In this document: positions 19,044 through 27,733 of the stretch, piece after piece
How positions within the stretch are numbered: the stretch's first letter is position 1
Layout of the letters: the number at the start of each line of letters is the position of its first letter
Assembly: GCA_964369545.1 (NCBI GenBank)
Contig: CAYJFA010000001.1
Location: forward strand, 162,129 to 226,128
DNA length: 64,000 nt
Direction of reading: 5' to 3'
Source: BNWE01 sp964369545
GTDB lineage: Bacteria; Pseudomonadota; Alphaproteobacteria; UBA3830
Program-made: the position numbers and the translations under genes
Notes under the pieces: model-generated
Database searches by the model: none
Seen by the model: only the letters and a program-made list of their open reading frames with translations
Told to the model about the DNA's origin: nothing

Positions 19044-20460
19044 TAGGTTTTATTCTTTTTATTTTTATATCCAAACGTCTTTTTGGCCAAATTTTGGTGC
19101 GAAAATGAAAACAATCTTTGTTTTTAGGTTTTTTTTCTTCAATAGATTTGTTTGTTATGCTTTTCGAGATTTTCACTTTATCTATTGCAATATAAAATGT
19201 CCGACGTGTTAATTTTTTTAACAATGATTTTTTCGGTTCTAATATTTTTAAATTTCCTTTTTTGTCATGGTTGATTAATTGTATACCTAGTATTTCCTGC
19301 ATCTGCTTAAAGCGGTGATCCCAGCGATGTTCTGTTTTTATAGCTAAATTAGATCCTTCAACAATTTCTTTTCTCCAAACATCATCTTTTAAAAGCTTTA
19401 TACACAACTCACGTGCTTCATAATGATTATTATACATAGGAATTTTTACATATTTTTTAAACAATTCACCAATAAAAGGAGCATAAGATGAGATTAAGCA
19501 ACCAGAAGTCGCCATGATATCGCATATTCGCCAAGGCATTCCGTTAATTGATTGAGAATGATTTATATTTATACAAATTTTCGATCTATTATAAAGATCT
19601 TCATTCCCTTTAGCAGAATATATTTTTTCTTTAGCAAAACATGCTCCTAAAGATGGCAATATATCAACGATATTTAACCATCCTTCGTCTCCGTAAAGAC
19701 TTAAACCTAAATCGCATATATTATTTAAGGTATTAATTCTATTTTCGCTAGAAAAAAATCCGCTATAGAATTTTTCATCAATTTCTTTAAATTTTGATAC
19801 TTTATCAGATTTTTTTGATTTTATGGTCTTAAAAATTTCTTTTTGCGATATAAAGGGATTGTTTCTTATTAAATTCATAATTTCAAAAAGTACTTTGCTT
19901 CCCGAGCAAGCTTTTATATATTCAGAAATTATGTAATTCAAACCAAAATAAGTTCCTATAAAAGAAATATTTACATCTTTTTTCACCTTGAAAGATCTTA
20001 AATTAGTTGCGCTTGCCATGTGAAATATTTTACTCTTTTTTATGTTAAAAAAATCACTGGCGTATTTTATGCCAAAACGGGAAAAGCAGAAAAACGTAAA
20101 TTTATCAACATTTTTTTTAATAAAGTCCACCTGATTCCATAGAGGATAAAGATCTGCATCCCAAATAATAATAGGACATGATATACAATCTAAAAGCTTA
20201 TTATATGTCGCATAATTGAATGTGATTACAAGGTCAGGATTAAACTCCGAAATTTCTTTGTTCAACTGTTTTGAAAAATTATTGTTTTTGAGTTCATTTT
20301 CAGAACAAAAAGGATTTTCATTAAATACATTAGGTATAAAAACAAGCAGATCATTACCACTATCTTTTAAGGAATTCAAAAACTGCTCATAAAAGCAAGC
20401 GATTCTATATTTATCATCTACATATATGCTATTCGAAACACAAACTAAAATTTTTGCCAT
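19036..20460 (-). CDS. CgeB-like glycosyltransferase (GT-B, PF13524 type)
   Basis: A 474-residue protein. The N-terminal domain (ILVCVSNSIYVDD; then NPDLVITFNYATYN and CPIIIWDADLYPLW) resembles the DUF3880 half of CgeB/YkvP proteins. The C-terminal domain has KICININHSQSINGMPWRIC, IMATSGCLISSY and YVKIPMYNNHYEAREL, which match the spore-maturation CgeB glycosyltransferase domain. The last 60 residues are lysine-rich. It belongs to the ten-gene operon with 4-base spacing to the acyltransferase-like gene upstream. Donor sugar is unknown. Confidence 0.78.
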   Translation of the reverse strand: MAKILVCVSNSIYVDDKYRIACFYEQFLNSLKDSGNDLLVFIPNVFNENPFCSENELKNNNFSKQLNKEISEFNPDLVITFNYATYNKLLDCISCPIIIWDADLYPLWNQVDFIKKNVDKFTFFCFSRFGIKYASDFFNIKKSKIFHMASATNLRSFKVKKDVNISFIGTYFGLNYIISEYIKACSGSKVLFEIMNLIRNNPFISQKEIFKTIKSKKSDKVSKFKEIDEKFYSGFFSSENRINTLNNICDLGLSLYGDEGWLNIVDILPSLGACFAKEKIYSAKGNEDLYNRSKICININHSQSINGMPWRICDIMATSGCLISSYAPFIGELFKKYVKIPMYNNHYEARELCIKLLKDDVWRKEIVEGSNLAIKTEHRWDHRFKQMQEILGIQLINHDKKGNLKILEPKKSLLKKLTRRTFYIAIDKVKISKSITNKSIEEKKPKNKDCFHFRTKIWPKRRLDIKIKRIKPNE

Positions 20461-20464
20461 TATT

Positions 20465-21400
20465 TTACGCGCTCAATTCATAAAAATCATAAGTAGTTGC
20501 TCTTCCTCCGAACATTTCTTTTTGCCGTATCAGACCTTCATTTAAATATCGACCGTTTTGTTCAGTAGAAATTCCAAAATCGAAATATTTTGCATTGCTA
20601 CAATAATTGCTATTAACCATATAATCCATAATCAATTCAAAAGCCAACAATTCCCGCCCCTTCTCTGTAGTTACAATATATTGCGCATGTATAACTGTTT
20701 CTGTTTTGTAAACTATAACCCCTGATAAGAATTCATTATTAATAAATCCTCCAAACATCTCAATATTATTTGGAAATAATGAAGCTAAAAAAGACATTTC
20801 TTGAACACTATGAGTGGCTGAGGTTTTATATTTTTGTTTAAGAATTAAATTTTCATATCTAAAGAAAAGTCCGAAATCTTGAAATTTCTTAACCTCCACA
20901 TTCGCTTGCTTTGCTTTGCTTACACCCCACTTTTTCCCTTTTGAGAAAGCTATTTTATTATGCAGTGCGATAGTCGTTGATATGTCACGCCTTATCAATT
21001 TTGCGTCATTTATAAACAAGGCATATAAATCTTCATCTGATGGATATGTGTAATATATACTTGGTACACGTTTATAAATTAATTTTGATATATTATTTTC
21101 TTTGAGATATTTTTTTAATGAAGAAAAAACTGCCAACATCTTTTGTACTGTCATTTTTTTGTCAGTGATAATGCCACCGTAAGTAAGACCGCCATGAGAT
21201 ATAAGTTCGTTTCCATGTAAAGACGCAGGTATAATAGCTGCTAGCTTATCATCATCATAAAACATAAGAGAATTATCGGTAAAACGATCAGAATGATAAT
21301 CCATATAATTACGATTTAGCATAAATGTACCATTCTTAGAGGATTTTATAAAATAATCCCAATCATTTGATAATTTTGCTTCATACTGTAAAATGTGCAT
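20465..21400 (-). CDS. FemAB/GNAT-like acyltransferase
   Basis: A 311-residue protein with the tandem GNAT-like layout of FemAB-type enzymes in polysaccharide clusters. It opens WDYFIKSSKNGTFMLNRNYM, has LISHGGLTYGGIIT near residue 70, IYKRVPSIYYTYPSDED near 115 and FDFGISTEQNGRYLNEGL near the end. Related proteins attach acyl or aminoacyl groups to amino sugars, so it could N-acylate the 3-amino sugar made by the FdtB-like enzyme. It abuts the methyltransferase stop with no gap. Function is inferred from context. Confidence 0.7.
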   Translation of the reverse strand: MHILQYEAKLSNDWDYFIKSSKNGTFMLNRNYMDYHSDRFTDNSLMFYDDDKLAAIIPASLHGNELISHGGLTYGGIITDKKMTVQKMLAVFSSLKKYLKENNISKLIYKRVPSIYYTYPSDEDLYALFINDAKLIRRDISTTIALHNKIAFSKGKKWGVSKAKQANVEVKKFQDFGLFFRYENLILKQKYKTSATHSVQEMSFLASLFPNNIEMFGGFINNEFLSGVIVYKTETVIHAQYIVTTEKGRELLAFELIMDYMVNSNYCSNAKYFDFGISTEQNGRYLNEGLIRQKEMFGGRATTYDFYELSA

Positions 21401-22177
21401 TTAATCTATTATAATATAACTTCTATCAGGTAAATAACGAGAACGTATCAGCTTATAAGCGTTCGTTCCTATTATCTCTTTGAATGCAATAGTTTCACCT
21501 GGAAAATCCTCATTATTTAATTCATCCATCGCGATAACGGACCCTTTTGTCAAATGAGGCAATATAGCTTCTAAACATTTTTTTGTTGGAGTATAAAGCT
21601 GCATATCAAAATAGGCCAGTGCAATAATAGTTTCAGGATGCGATTTCAGATATTTTTCAATAGTTTTAGTTGCATCACCTTCCATTATTTCATATTTTTT
21701 TTTATTAGGCATAGAATTTTCAGCTCTATGATACTCCATAAGGTTCGCTAAATATTGTGCATAATTTCTAGTTACACCATAATTACTTTCAACTATTAGT
21801 TCGCTGTTACTATCTTGATTTGCTATACCTTTATATCCGTCAAATGTATCGAATCCTATAATTTTTCTAGTATAATTATATGGTTCATAAATTGCTCGAA
21901 GGTTCTCAAATGTTACCATATTGGCGCCCCACCAAACCCCAAATTCCATTATAACTCCCGGCGTTTTTATAATTAGCTCATACAATTCATTGACATACAA
22001 AATTTTTGCTAAAACAGAACTTCTAGTGTACATGTGTAAATTTACCATTAATTCTTCTAATGGAACTGGCGTAGTCTTATATAAATTTATTAATAACCCT
22101 CGATTTTCTTTTATATATTTTGTTGACTGACACTGCATTACTTTTTGTTTTTCTTCAGATTTACACATAATAATCAT
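21401..22177 (-). CDS. TylF/MycF-like SAM-dependent methyltransferase
   Basis: A 258-residue class I methyltransferase. VIMEFGVWWGANMVTFENL near residue 90 is the SAM-binding motif I. IIGFDTFDGYKG and the ALAYFDMQLYTPTKKCLE segment with the acidic metal-binding residues resemble TylF-type sugar O-methyltransferases. The ATG at 22177 overlaps the preceding stop as ATGA; a second ATG three codons later is possible. It probably methylates a hydroxyl of a nucleotide-linked or polymer sugar. Target not determinable. Confidence 0.75.
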   Translation of the reverse strand: MIIMCKSEEKQKVMQCQSTKYIKENRGLLINLYKTTPVPLEELMVNLHMYTRSSVLAKILYVNELYELIIKTPGVIMEFGVWWGANMVTFENLRAIYEPYNYTRKIIGFDTFDGYKGIANQDSNSELIVESNYGVTRNYAQYLANLMEYHRAENSMPNKKKYEIMEGDATKTIEKYLKSHPETIIALAYFDMQLYTPTKKCLEAILPHLTKGSVIAMDELNNEDFPGETIAFKEIIGTNAYKLIRSRYLPDRSYIIID

Positions 22178-23091
22178 TCCTCTATTAACTCAGCATAACC
22201 AAAACCTGTTTTTCCCATTCCATTCCCATTATAGAATGCATATGTTGTTTGATGAGCCGCGATTGTTGCTGGATAACAAGCCATCTCAGAGTCCCATCCT
22301 GATACAGACAAAGGAATTGGCTCGAATTTATTATCCCTTTTCCAACTAACCCCATCTTTGGATATGGCTTTTCCAATCCTATATTCTTTTTGCAAAGTAT
22401 CAAACGTAAACATCATTTCATATTCATTATCAATTTTTCTAACTCTTGGACGCCCCAATCTATATTCATTGTCTGAAAACGTCAAGCAATGTATTCCTAT
22501 TTTATCATTAAAGTTTATCCCATCATCCGATTCCATATATCTAACATCATAACTAGGATACGGAACACCATCTATCCATTGCCACTTACTTCCTACCGCA
22601 TACCAAATTTTAAACTTATTATTTTCTTTCATGACGCTGTGAATTGCTCTGAAAAATAATGCGTTTTCTGTTCTGTCTAAAATTGGACTCTTACTATATC
22701 TATGAAAAGTATTGCCACCATCTCCACTAATTGCCAAACCAGTAAAAGCCAAGAATTTAGCTTTTTTTACCAATTGAAATCCTATATAGTATATATAAAT
22801 TTCATTATCTACATTTAATATATCTCCCAAAATGATCCCATTGTCATCAAACATACCTGGGTCTCCTATATCTAAAACAGGAAACTCACTTATAGATATA
22901 ACTTTCGCTGGATTATTGGCTTTTACATCGACATATCCTATTCTACCAACGCCATCTTTGTCTCTAAAAGATCCATAAACTCTAATAACATCATCATTTA
23001 ACAAAAAAGGAGTAGGCGTCAAAAATGAATTATTTCTCCAACCATCCTCACCTGCAGGACAATAAATAAGCCCCTTCTTTTCCCATCTCAT
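22174..23091 (-). CDS. Glycoside-hydrolase-like five-bladed beta-propeller protein
   Basis: A 305-residue cytosolic protein built of short repeated strands with W/D-rich turns (DIGDPGMFDDNG, ILGDILNVDNEIYIYYIGFQ, HRYSKSPILDR, KIWYAVGSKW, RLGRPRVRKI). This pattern is seen in the GH43/GH117-like propeller proteins common in O-antigen clusters, often next to FemAB and NeuD-like genes. No signal peptide is seen, so it is not a secreted glycosidase; it may act on a nucleotide sugar or precursor. It overlaps the NeuD-like stop by one base (TAATG). Confidence 0.72.
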   Translation of the reverse strand: MRWEKKGLIYCPAGEDGWRNNSFLTPTPFLLNDDVIRVYGSFRDKDGVGRIGYVDVKANNPAKVISISEFPVLDIGDPGMFDDNGIILGDILNVDNEIYIYYIGFQLVKKAKFLAFTGLAISGDGGNTFHRYSKSPILDRTENALFFRAIHSVMKENNKFKIWYAVGSKWQWIDGVPYPSYDVRYMESDDGINFNDKIGIHCLTFSDNEYRLGRPRVRKIDNEYEMMFTFDTLQKEYRIGKAISKDGVSWKRDNKFEPIPLSVSGWDSEMACYPATIAAHQTTYAFYNGNGMGKTGFGYAELIEE

Positions 23092-23759
23092 TATTCATCT
23101 ACTCCACAAAATCTTTTTGCGCTCACATTCGCAGCAACAGCAGGATTACCTCTGTATACTTTATTTTCTTCTGTATTTTTATTTATTACGCTTCCCAATG
23201 CAACAAAATTATCTTTTTCTATAATAATATTATCAGCAATTGAAGAATTTACGCCCACAAAACTGTTTTCCTTTATTTCACAAAACCCAGAAACCACAAC
23301 ATGAGAACTTATAAAACAATTATCACCTATAATGCTTCTGTGTCCTATATGATTTCCGCTCCATAAAATAACATTGTTTCCTATTTTTACAAAGGGCTGC
23401 AACGTATTATTTTCAAGTATAAAACAATTGTCTCCAATTTCTACATTTTTCCAAATAAAAGCTTTGGAACTTACATAGGAAGCCATTTTATAACCATAAT
23501 TTTTCATATGATAGTAAAATTTTATCCTATCTCTATTCAATTTTCCGCTAGACATAGCAACAAATGCTGAATGGTTTTCTGGAGGATATAATTTGTGTAC
23601 ATCTTCTAAAGCAATTAAAGGTAAATCACAAAATGTATTGTAATCTATATATTCACGGCTAGCAGCGAATGCAACTACCTTAAAATCACTATCATAGGTA
23701 AAATACTCATAGGCTAGATAGGCCGTTTCTCCGAAACCAACAATTACCAAATCTGTCAT
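23091..23759 (-). CDS. NeuD/PglD-like sugar O- or N-acetyltransferase
   Basis: A 222-residue protein. Residues 1-90 form a Rossmann-like domain (LVIVGFGETAYLAYEYF) as in PglD/NeuD. The rest is a left-handed beta-helix with hexapeptide repeats (VEIGDNCFI, VKIGNNVILWSG, SIIGDNCFISS) containing the catalytic-type His in GNHIGHRS. It ends with YRGNPAVAA, the usual C-terminal cap. Such enzymes acetylate amino sugars, so it is the best candidate for N-acetylation of dTDP-3-amino-3,6-dideoxyhexose. It is the first gene of the ten-gene minus-strand operon. Confidence 0.82.
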   Translation of the reverse strand: MTDLVIVGFGETAYLAYEYFTYDSDFKVVAFAASREYIDYNTFCDLPLIALEDVHKLYPPENHSAFVAMSSGKLNRDRIKFYYHMKNYGYKMASYVSSKAFIWKNVEIGDNCFILENNTLQPFVKIGNNVILWSGNHIGHRSIIGDNCFISSHVVVSGFCEIKENSFVGVNSSIADNIIIEKDNFVALGSVINKNTEENKVYRGNPAVAANVSAKRFCGVDE

Positions 23760-23814
23760 TGTACACCAATTAATTATTTATGAATATAATAAACAACCCT
23801 TTATAAGTCTATAG

Positions 23815-24798
23815 CTAAAGGATAACACCTAATATTGTTAACAAATGAGTTGAATCTTTTATCAATGGCGCTTCCTTTAAAATTTCAAACAAATGTTTTT
23901 TTTCATCACAAAGTCTATTAAATTCTGCTAAATCAGCTTCAGAATATTGCACTAAAACACCATAAATAACCTTGTTATTGTTAGGATCAGGCCCTCCAAA
24001 TCGATAAATGGTTCTGTGAACAATTACAAAAGAATCACTTGCTTGAACCACCGCCGGTAACTCATGAGTAGGACCAGATACATACATAGTGGACAAATCG
24101 CCGGCAGCATTGTGAAATGAAACTGGTATACCAACGTATTTCGCTCCAGTAAAATTTAAAGACCTATCAGCTTGACGATAATAGATTCTCATATAGCAAT
24201 CCGGAGCATTTGATATCCTAACCTCTTTTGTTTTCTTTGCATCCCTCCATAGATTATAAAATCCCCATTGCGGCCTAAAAAGAAGACCTGATTTAGCGAT
24301 TTTTTGGTGTATTGAAAAAAAGAATTCCCAAACTCCTGGAACATATCCGCCGACATCTCCAAATGTAGCATTTCCTCCTTGAGCATTTCCAAATGCTCCA
24401 GATAATAGATTATACACTCCTTGAAAGCCTGCGTTAGGAAAAAAATAATTTAAAAACCCTCCCCAATCTACTTTGCGTACAAATATCGAACTTGCATCTG
24501 CTCCATCGTAAATATGAGCTTTAGGGAAATCAAAGCCGCCAATATGTTTTGTTGATGGGTCACTATCCAGCCATGGAGCCCCAAAAGGAATTATTTTCGG
24601 AGTTATCGCTGATAAAATAGCTCCTGAAGAAGATTTTTTTTCATCTATTGTTCTTTTCTCTTTAGCAAAATCTTGATCATACGCAGTTTCAATGGAAGTT
24701 AATCTGGTCTTTCCCGCACCTAACTTAAGATCTTCTGTTTCCATACTTTTAACAACAAAACAAAAAGCACACATCGATAGTAAAAACACCTTTTCCAT
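23815..24798 (-). CDS. Exported protein of unknown function
   Basis: A 327-residue protein with a signal-peptide-like N terminus (MEKVFLLSMCAFCFVVKS followed by the charged METEDLK). I do not recognise the fold. The body has a glycine-rich centre (YNLLSGAFGNAQGGNATFGD), aromatic stretches (WEFFFSIHQKI) and a C terminus rich in strands. AAGGAG sits 5 bases before ATG 24798, so this start is preferred to the GTG two codons upstream at 24804. It has its own promoter and splits the polysaccharide genes, which suggests an inserted lineage-specific gene. Location would be periplasm, outer membrane or outside. Confidence 0.6.
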   Translation of the reverse strand: MEKVFLLSMCAFCFVVKSMETEDLKLGAGKTRLTSIETAYDQDFAKEKRTIDEKKSSSGAILSAITPKIIPFGAPWLDSDPSTKHIGGFDFPKAHIYDGADASSIFVRKVDWGGFLNYFFPNAGFQGVYNLLSGAFGNAQGGNATFGDVGGYVPGVWEFFFSIHQKIAKSGLLFRPQWGFYNLWRDAKKTKEVRISNAPDCYMRIYYRQADRSLNFTGAKYVGIPVSFHNAAGDLSTMYVSGPTHELPAVVQASDSFVIVHRTIYRFGGPDPNNNKVIYGVLVQYSEADLAEFNRLCDEKKHLFEILKEAPLIKDSTHLLTILGVIL

Positions 24799-24829
24799 TG
24801 TCACTCCTTATATTGACTATTTATTTGTT

Positions 24830-24858
24830 ATAATATGACAAATTAACGACATACACAA
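24830..24858 (-). promoter_or_regulatory. Predicted sigma-70 promoter of the exported protein gene
   Basis: Minus-strand boxes TTGTGT and TATTAT are separated by 17 bases, about 32 bases before the ATG at 24798. The -35 box is a moderate match only. It fits an independent transcript for the exported protein gene between two sugar operons. Confidence 0.45.
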
Positions 24859-24870
24859 GTTTTTTTGTAA

Positions 24871-25266
24871 TTATTGGATAATTTTCAAAAATTCGTCATA
24901 ATCTCTAATATATTCTTTTTCATCATAATACTTATTGGCTAAAATCATGAGAACGCATCCCTTAGAAAAATCTCTCATTTCTCTCCATATATTTTTTCCG
25001 ACATAAAGCCCAACATCTGGACGATTCATTGCAATAGATTCTCGTTTTTTACCGTCATCCAAAATGATTGTACAACTCCCGTGGAGACAAATAATTGCCT
25101 GTTCCAATTTTTTATGTGCGTGTTTTCCTCTTTCTTGATTAGGGTGTGTATCATATATGTAGTATACCCTCTTAATTTCAAAAGGGATGTTTCTGAGACT
25201 TTCAAGAGAAACTAGCGATCCTCTATCATCTCCAATAGGTGAAAAATTGATTAATCTATATTGCAT
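24871..25266 (-). CDS. dTDP-4-oxo-6-deoxyhexose 3,4-ketoisomerase (FdtA/QdtA-like)
   Basis: A 131-residue cupin that shifts the keto group of dTDP-4-keto-6-deoxyglucose from C4 to C3. The WxcM/FdtA signature RGKHAHKKLEQAIICLHGS near residues 46-64 supplies the active-site histidines, and DDRGSLVSLE and GLYVGKNIWREM are also typical. Gal or gluco configuration (FdtA or QdtA) cannot be decided by eye. The product is the substrate for the FdtB-like aminotransferase at 16877-17962. It overlaps the upstream transferase gene by 16 bases. Confidence 0.88.
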   Translation of the reverse strand: MQYRLINFSPIGDDRGSLVSLESLRNIPFEIKRVYYIYDTHPNQERGKHAHKKLEQAIICLHGSCTIILDDGKKRESIAMNRPDVGLYVGKNIWREMRDFSKGCVLMILANKYYDEKEYIRDYDEFLKIIQ

Positions 25267-26405
25267 TTCATTATTTTTTTTATTGTTTTAGCTGCATAAT
25301 ATGAAGAAAATCCTCTATAGTCAGCAAAAAAGATGTCAAATAATTGCTCACGAATTTTCTCCTGCTCTTCCCAGTATTTTTTATTTTTAAAAGAGTTCAT
25401 GATTTCAATTGCTTTAGTATTATTGAAACCTGGAATATACTTTCTTATATAAAATTCAGCGCTGTCTTTTCCTAAAATATCAACACATTCCGCATTCGGC
25501 AAATCGAAAAGTAGAATGTTTTTATTTAAATAAATCGCGCTAAAAGCCGCGCCACCATAATCGCAAACAATAAAATCAGCTATTGCAAACAAATCAATAT
25601 TATTATTAGTTTTTATTACATTGTTTTTTATTTTGGAATTGCTTAATACTTCCAAATCTTCTCTATCGATCAAGGGATGAATATTAACCAATAAATTATA
25701 TTCATCAGATAGTATTTCTACTATATTTATAAAATCTTTTATTGAACTTGGTAGAACCGTAGGCATCCAAACAATGGTTTTTTTTTCATCATTTAAGTTA
25801 TAGTGTTTTTTGGTTTCAATTATATTTATAGAGTTATTGAAATATGTATCCAACCTAGGATTCCCTACTTCTATAATACTTGCAGCAGAATTTCGCTCTA
25901 AAATCTCTTTTTGATAAGGGCCATAGCACAATATTGTATCATAAATATAGTTGTGATTAGAAGATAATACTTCGTTAGATGCACCTAAAGAATATATTAG
26001 TCTTATATGATGTTTTCCCAATAAATTTGGCAAAAATTCATTATCCAAACTCCATGCAAACCACATATTATGTGATAATGTAAGATTATATATATTTCTT
26101 GATTTCAGAACCGACGACATACTTCTATATGAGTATCCACAATGTTTAGAAAATTCAATTATTTCTGCTGGATCTTTGTAATTATATACTATATCAAACG
26201 AATTTTTCTCGAGATGTTTTAAAATTCCATTAAATCGATAAAGTGTTGCAACATCAAAGATTAAAACAGCAATTTTTTCTAAAGTATCTTTAGAAATGTA
26301 GTTTTTTCCTATTATTTCAGTTGCTTTGTAATAATCTAACTTATCATCCTGAGTTTTTCTGATTTTTAAAAAAATATTGAATATTTTTTGTTTTATGTTA
26401 TTCAT
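25251..26405 (-). CDS. CDP-glycerol glycerophosphotransferase-like protein (TagB/TagF family)
   Basis: A 384-residue GT-B-like protein of the glycerophosphotransferase family: LGKHHIRLIYSLGASNE, ILCYGPYQKEIL, EVGNPRLDTYF, TIVWMPTVLPSS, NIHPLIDRED, then ADFIVCDYGGAAFSAIYLNK, where TagF proteins have the conserved D-Y-S/G acceptor and donor region. The upstream in-frame start at 26501 would run into the divergent kinase gene; ATG 26405 is preferred. Members transfer polyol phosphates from CDP-alditols to glycans, so it may decorate the polymer. No CDP-glycerol synthase is visible nearby. Confidence 0.75.
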   Translation of the reverse strand: MNNIKQKIFNIFLKIRKTQDDKLDYYKATEIIGKNYISKDTLEKIAVLIFDVATLYRFNGILKHLEKNSFDIVYNYKDPAEIIEFSKHCGYSYRSMSSVLKSRNIYNLTLSHNMWFAWSLDNEFLPNLLGKHHIRLIYSLGASNEVLSSNHNYIYDTILCYGPYQKEILERNSAASIIEVGNPRLDTYFNNSINIIETKKHYNLNDEKKTIVWMPTVLPSSIKDFINIVEILSDEYNLLVNIHPLIDREDLEVLSNSKIKNNVIKTNNNIDLFAIADFIVCDYGGAAFSAIYLNKNILLFDLPNAECVDILGKDSAEFYIRKYIPGFNNTKAIEIMNSFKNKKYWEEQEKIREQLFDIFFADYRGFSSYYAAKTIKKIMKCNID

Positions 26406-26475
26406 TGTACTGCTATAAGATATTTCAATAAATTCCAAGGTATTATGATATAGTTTAAATAAAAATTCAAATACT

Positions 26476-26967
26476 ATGAACAATAAATTATTTTGGATCA
26501 CTGGGTTAGCTGGCTCTGGGAAAAGTACCGCAGCTGATTATTTAGTGAAAAAATTAAGGACAAAACACAGTAATGTCGTCTTGATAGACGGCGATAGTAT
26601 CAGAGAGATATGTGATAACGATCTTGGGTATGATTTGGAGGATCGAAAAAAAAATGCATTTCGTATTGTAAAACTATGCGAATATTTGTGCAACCAAGAG
26701 TTAATTGTAGTTTGTGCAACAATATCCTTATACAATGAGATTCATGGATATATTTACGGTCATTTCAAAAAACCTCAAATCATATATTTAGACATTTCAC
26801 AAGAGATTATTTTAGAAAGAAATCAAAAAAACTTATTCACAAAGAGCAAAAATGTAATTGGCAAAGACATTAAATATGATGAACCAGCGCATATTGAATT
26901 CGTAAAAAAAATAGAAGATACTGCTACTGTTTTTAACATATTAGATGAAATGGTAAGTAAACTATGA
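26476..26967 (+). CDS. CysC-like kinase, predicted cytidine-diphosphoramidate kinase (Cj1415 type)
   Basis: A 163-residue P-loop kinase of the APS-kinase fold: Walker A GLAGSGKST at residues 10-18, LIDGDSIREICDNDLGYDLEDR at 36-57 split over two known motifs, and CATISLYNEIHG at 80-91. In true APS kinases the last motif is ISPYR-x-x-R; here the Pro and the Arg residues are gone. No ATP sulfurylase genes are in the window. The gene is first in an operon with homologues of the other MeOPN enzymes. In C. jejuni the CysC-like Cj1415 phosphorylates the 3'-hydroxyl of CDP-amidate, and the same reaction is inferred here. It is coupled to the next gene by ATGA. Confidence 0.7.
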   Translation: MNNKLFWITGLAGSGKSTAADYLVKKLRTKHSNVVLIDGDSIREICDNDLGYDLEDRKKNAFRIVKLCEYLCNQELIVVCATISLYNEIHGYIYGHFKKPQIIYLDISQEIILERNQKNLFTKSKNVIGKDIKYDEPAHIEFVKKIEDTATVFNILDEMVSKL

Positions 26968-27731
26968 AACTAGGAGATTTTTCTTCGCTTGCAAAAAATT
27001 ATATTAATAGACCTGCGTATGATACGAGGTTAATAGAAAAAATAATGGAATATACCAGTCTTAGAATATCAGATATCTCTATTGCTGATGTTGGTGCTGG
27101 CACCGGCAAACTCACAAAAGTTTTAGCAAATATGGGATGTAAACATATTTGTGCAGTAGAGCCAAACAATGAAATGAGAAAAGAAGGCATAGAATATACG
27201 AAAGATTTTTCCGGTGTTGAGTGGTTTGAAGGAAGCGGAGAAAAGACGCATTTATCAGACCAATGTGTTGATCTTGTAACAATGGCATCATCTTTTCATT
27301 GGACGGATCCAAGCAAATCATTGCCTGAATTCAGCCGAATATTAAAAGACAGAGGATATTTATCGATTATGTGGAACACGCGTGATATAGCATCCTCTGA
27401 ATTGCACACCGAAATAGAAAATATCATATATGAAATAGTGCCAAATATACAAAGAGTGTCCTCAGGCAACTCATCTCACACAAAAGACTGGGACGATATA
27501 TTAGTATCAACAGGACACTTTAAAGATGTAAAATTTATTGAAACTGCTTATATAGAGAAAATGACGAAAGAACGTTACTTGAATGCTTGGAAATCAGTTA
27601 ACGACATTCAATCTCAGGCAGGTGCGGAAAAATTTAATGAAATATTAACAAAAATAGAAAATAAAATATCATCGTTAGAGTACATTAATGTCCCTTATAA
27701 AATGCGTAGCTGGACAGCAAAAAAGTCATAA
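26964..27731 (+). CDS. Class I SAM-dependent methyltransferase (candidate phosphoramidate O-methyltransferase)
   Basis: A 255-residue methyltransferase. Motif I is ADVGAGTGKLTKVLANMG near residue 40, followed by AVEPNNEM (ribose-binding acid), VDLVTMASSFHWTD and YLSIMWNTRD. The fold is of the UbiE/BioC-like group. In C. jejuni the MeOPN locus has two methyltransferase genes, Cj1419 and Cj1420; this single gene sits in the equivalent place, so it may methylate the phosphoramidate or its acceptor. The start overlaps the kinase stop (ATGA), and 2 bases separate its stop from the next ATG. Confidence 0.75.
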   Translation: MKLGDFSSLAKNYINRPAYDTRLIEKIMEYTSLRISDISIADVGAGTGKLTKVLANMGCKHICAVEPNNEMRKEGIEYTKDFSGVEWFEGSGEKTHLSDQCVDLVTMASSFHWTDPSKSLPEFSRILKDRGYLSIMWNTRDIASSELHTEIENIIYEIVPNIQRVSSGNSSHTKDWDDILVSTGHFKDVKFIETAYIEKMTKERYLNAWKSVNDIQSQAGAEKFNEILTKIENKISSLEYINVPYKMRSWTAKKS

Positions 27732-27733
27732 AT

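Noticed and set aside
26406..26501. Upstream start of the TagF-like protein at 26501
   Set aside because: It would overlap the divergent kinase start; the ATG at 26405 gives a complete domain without conflict.
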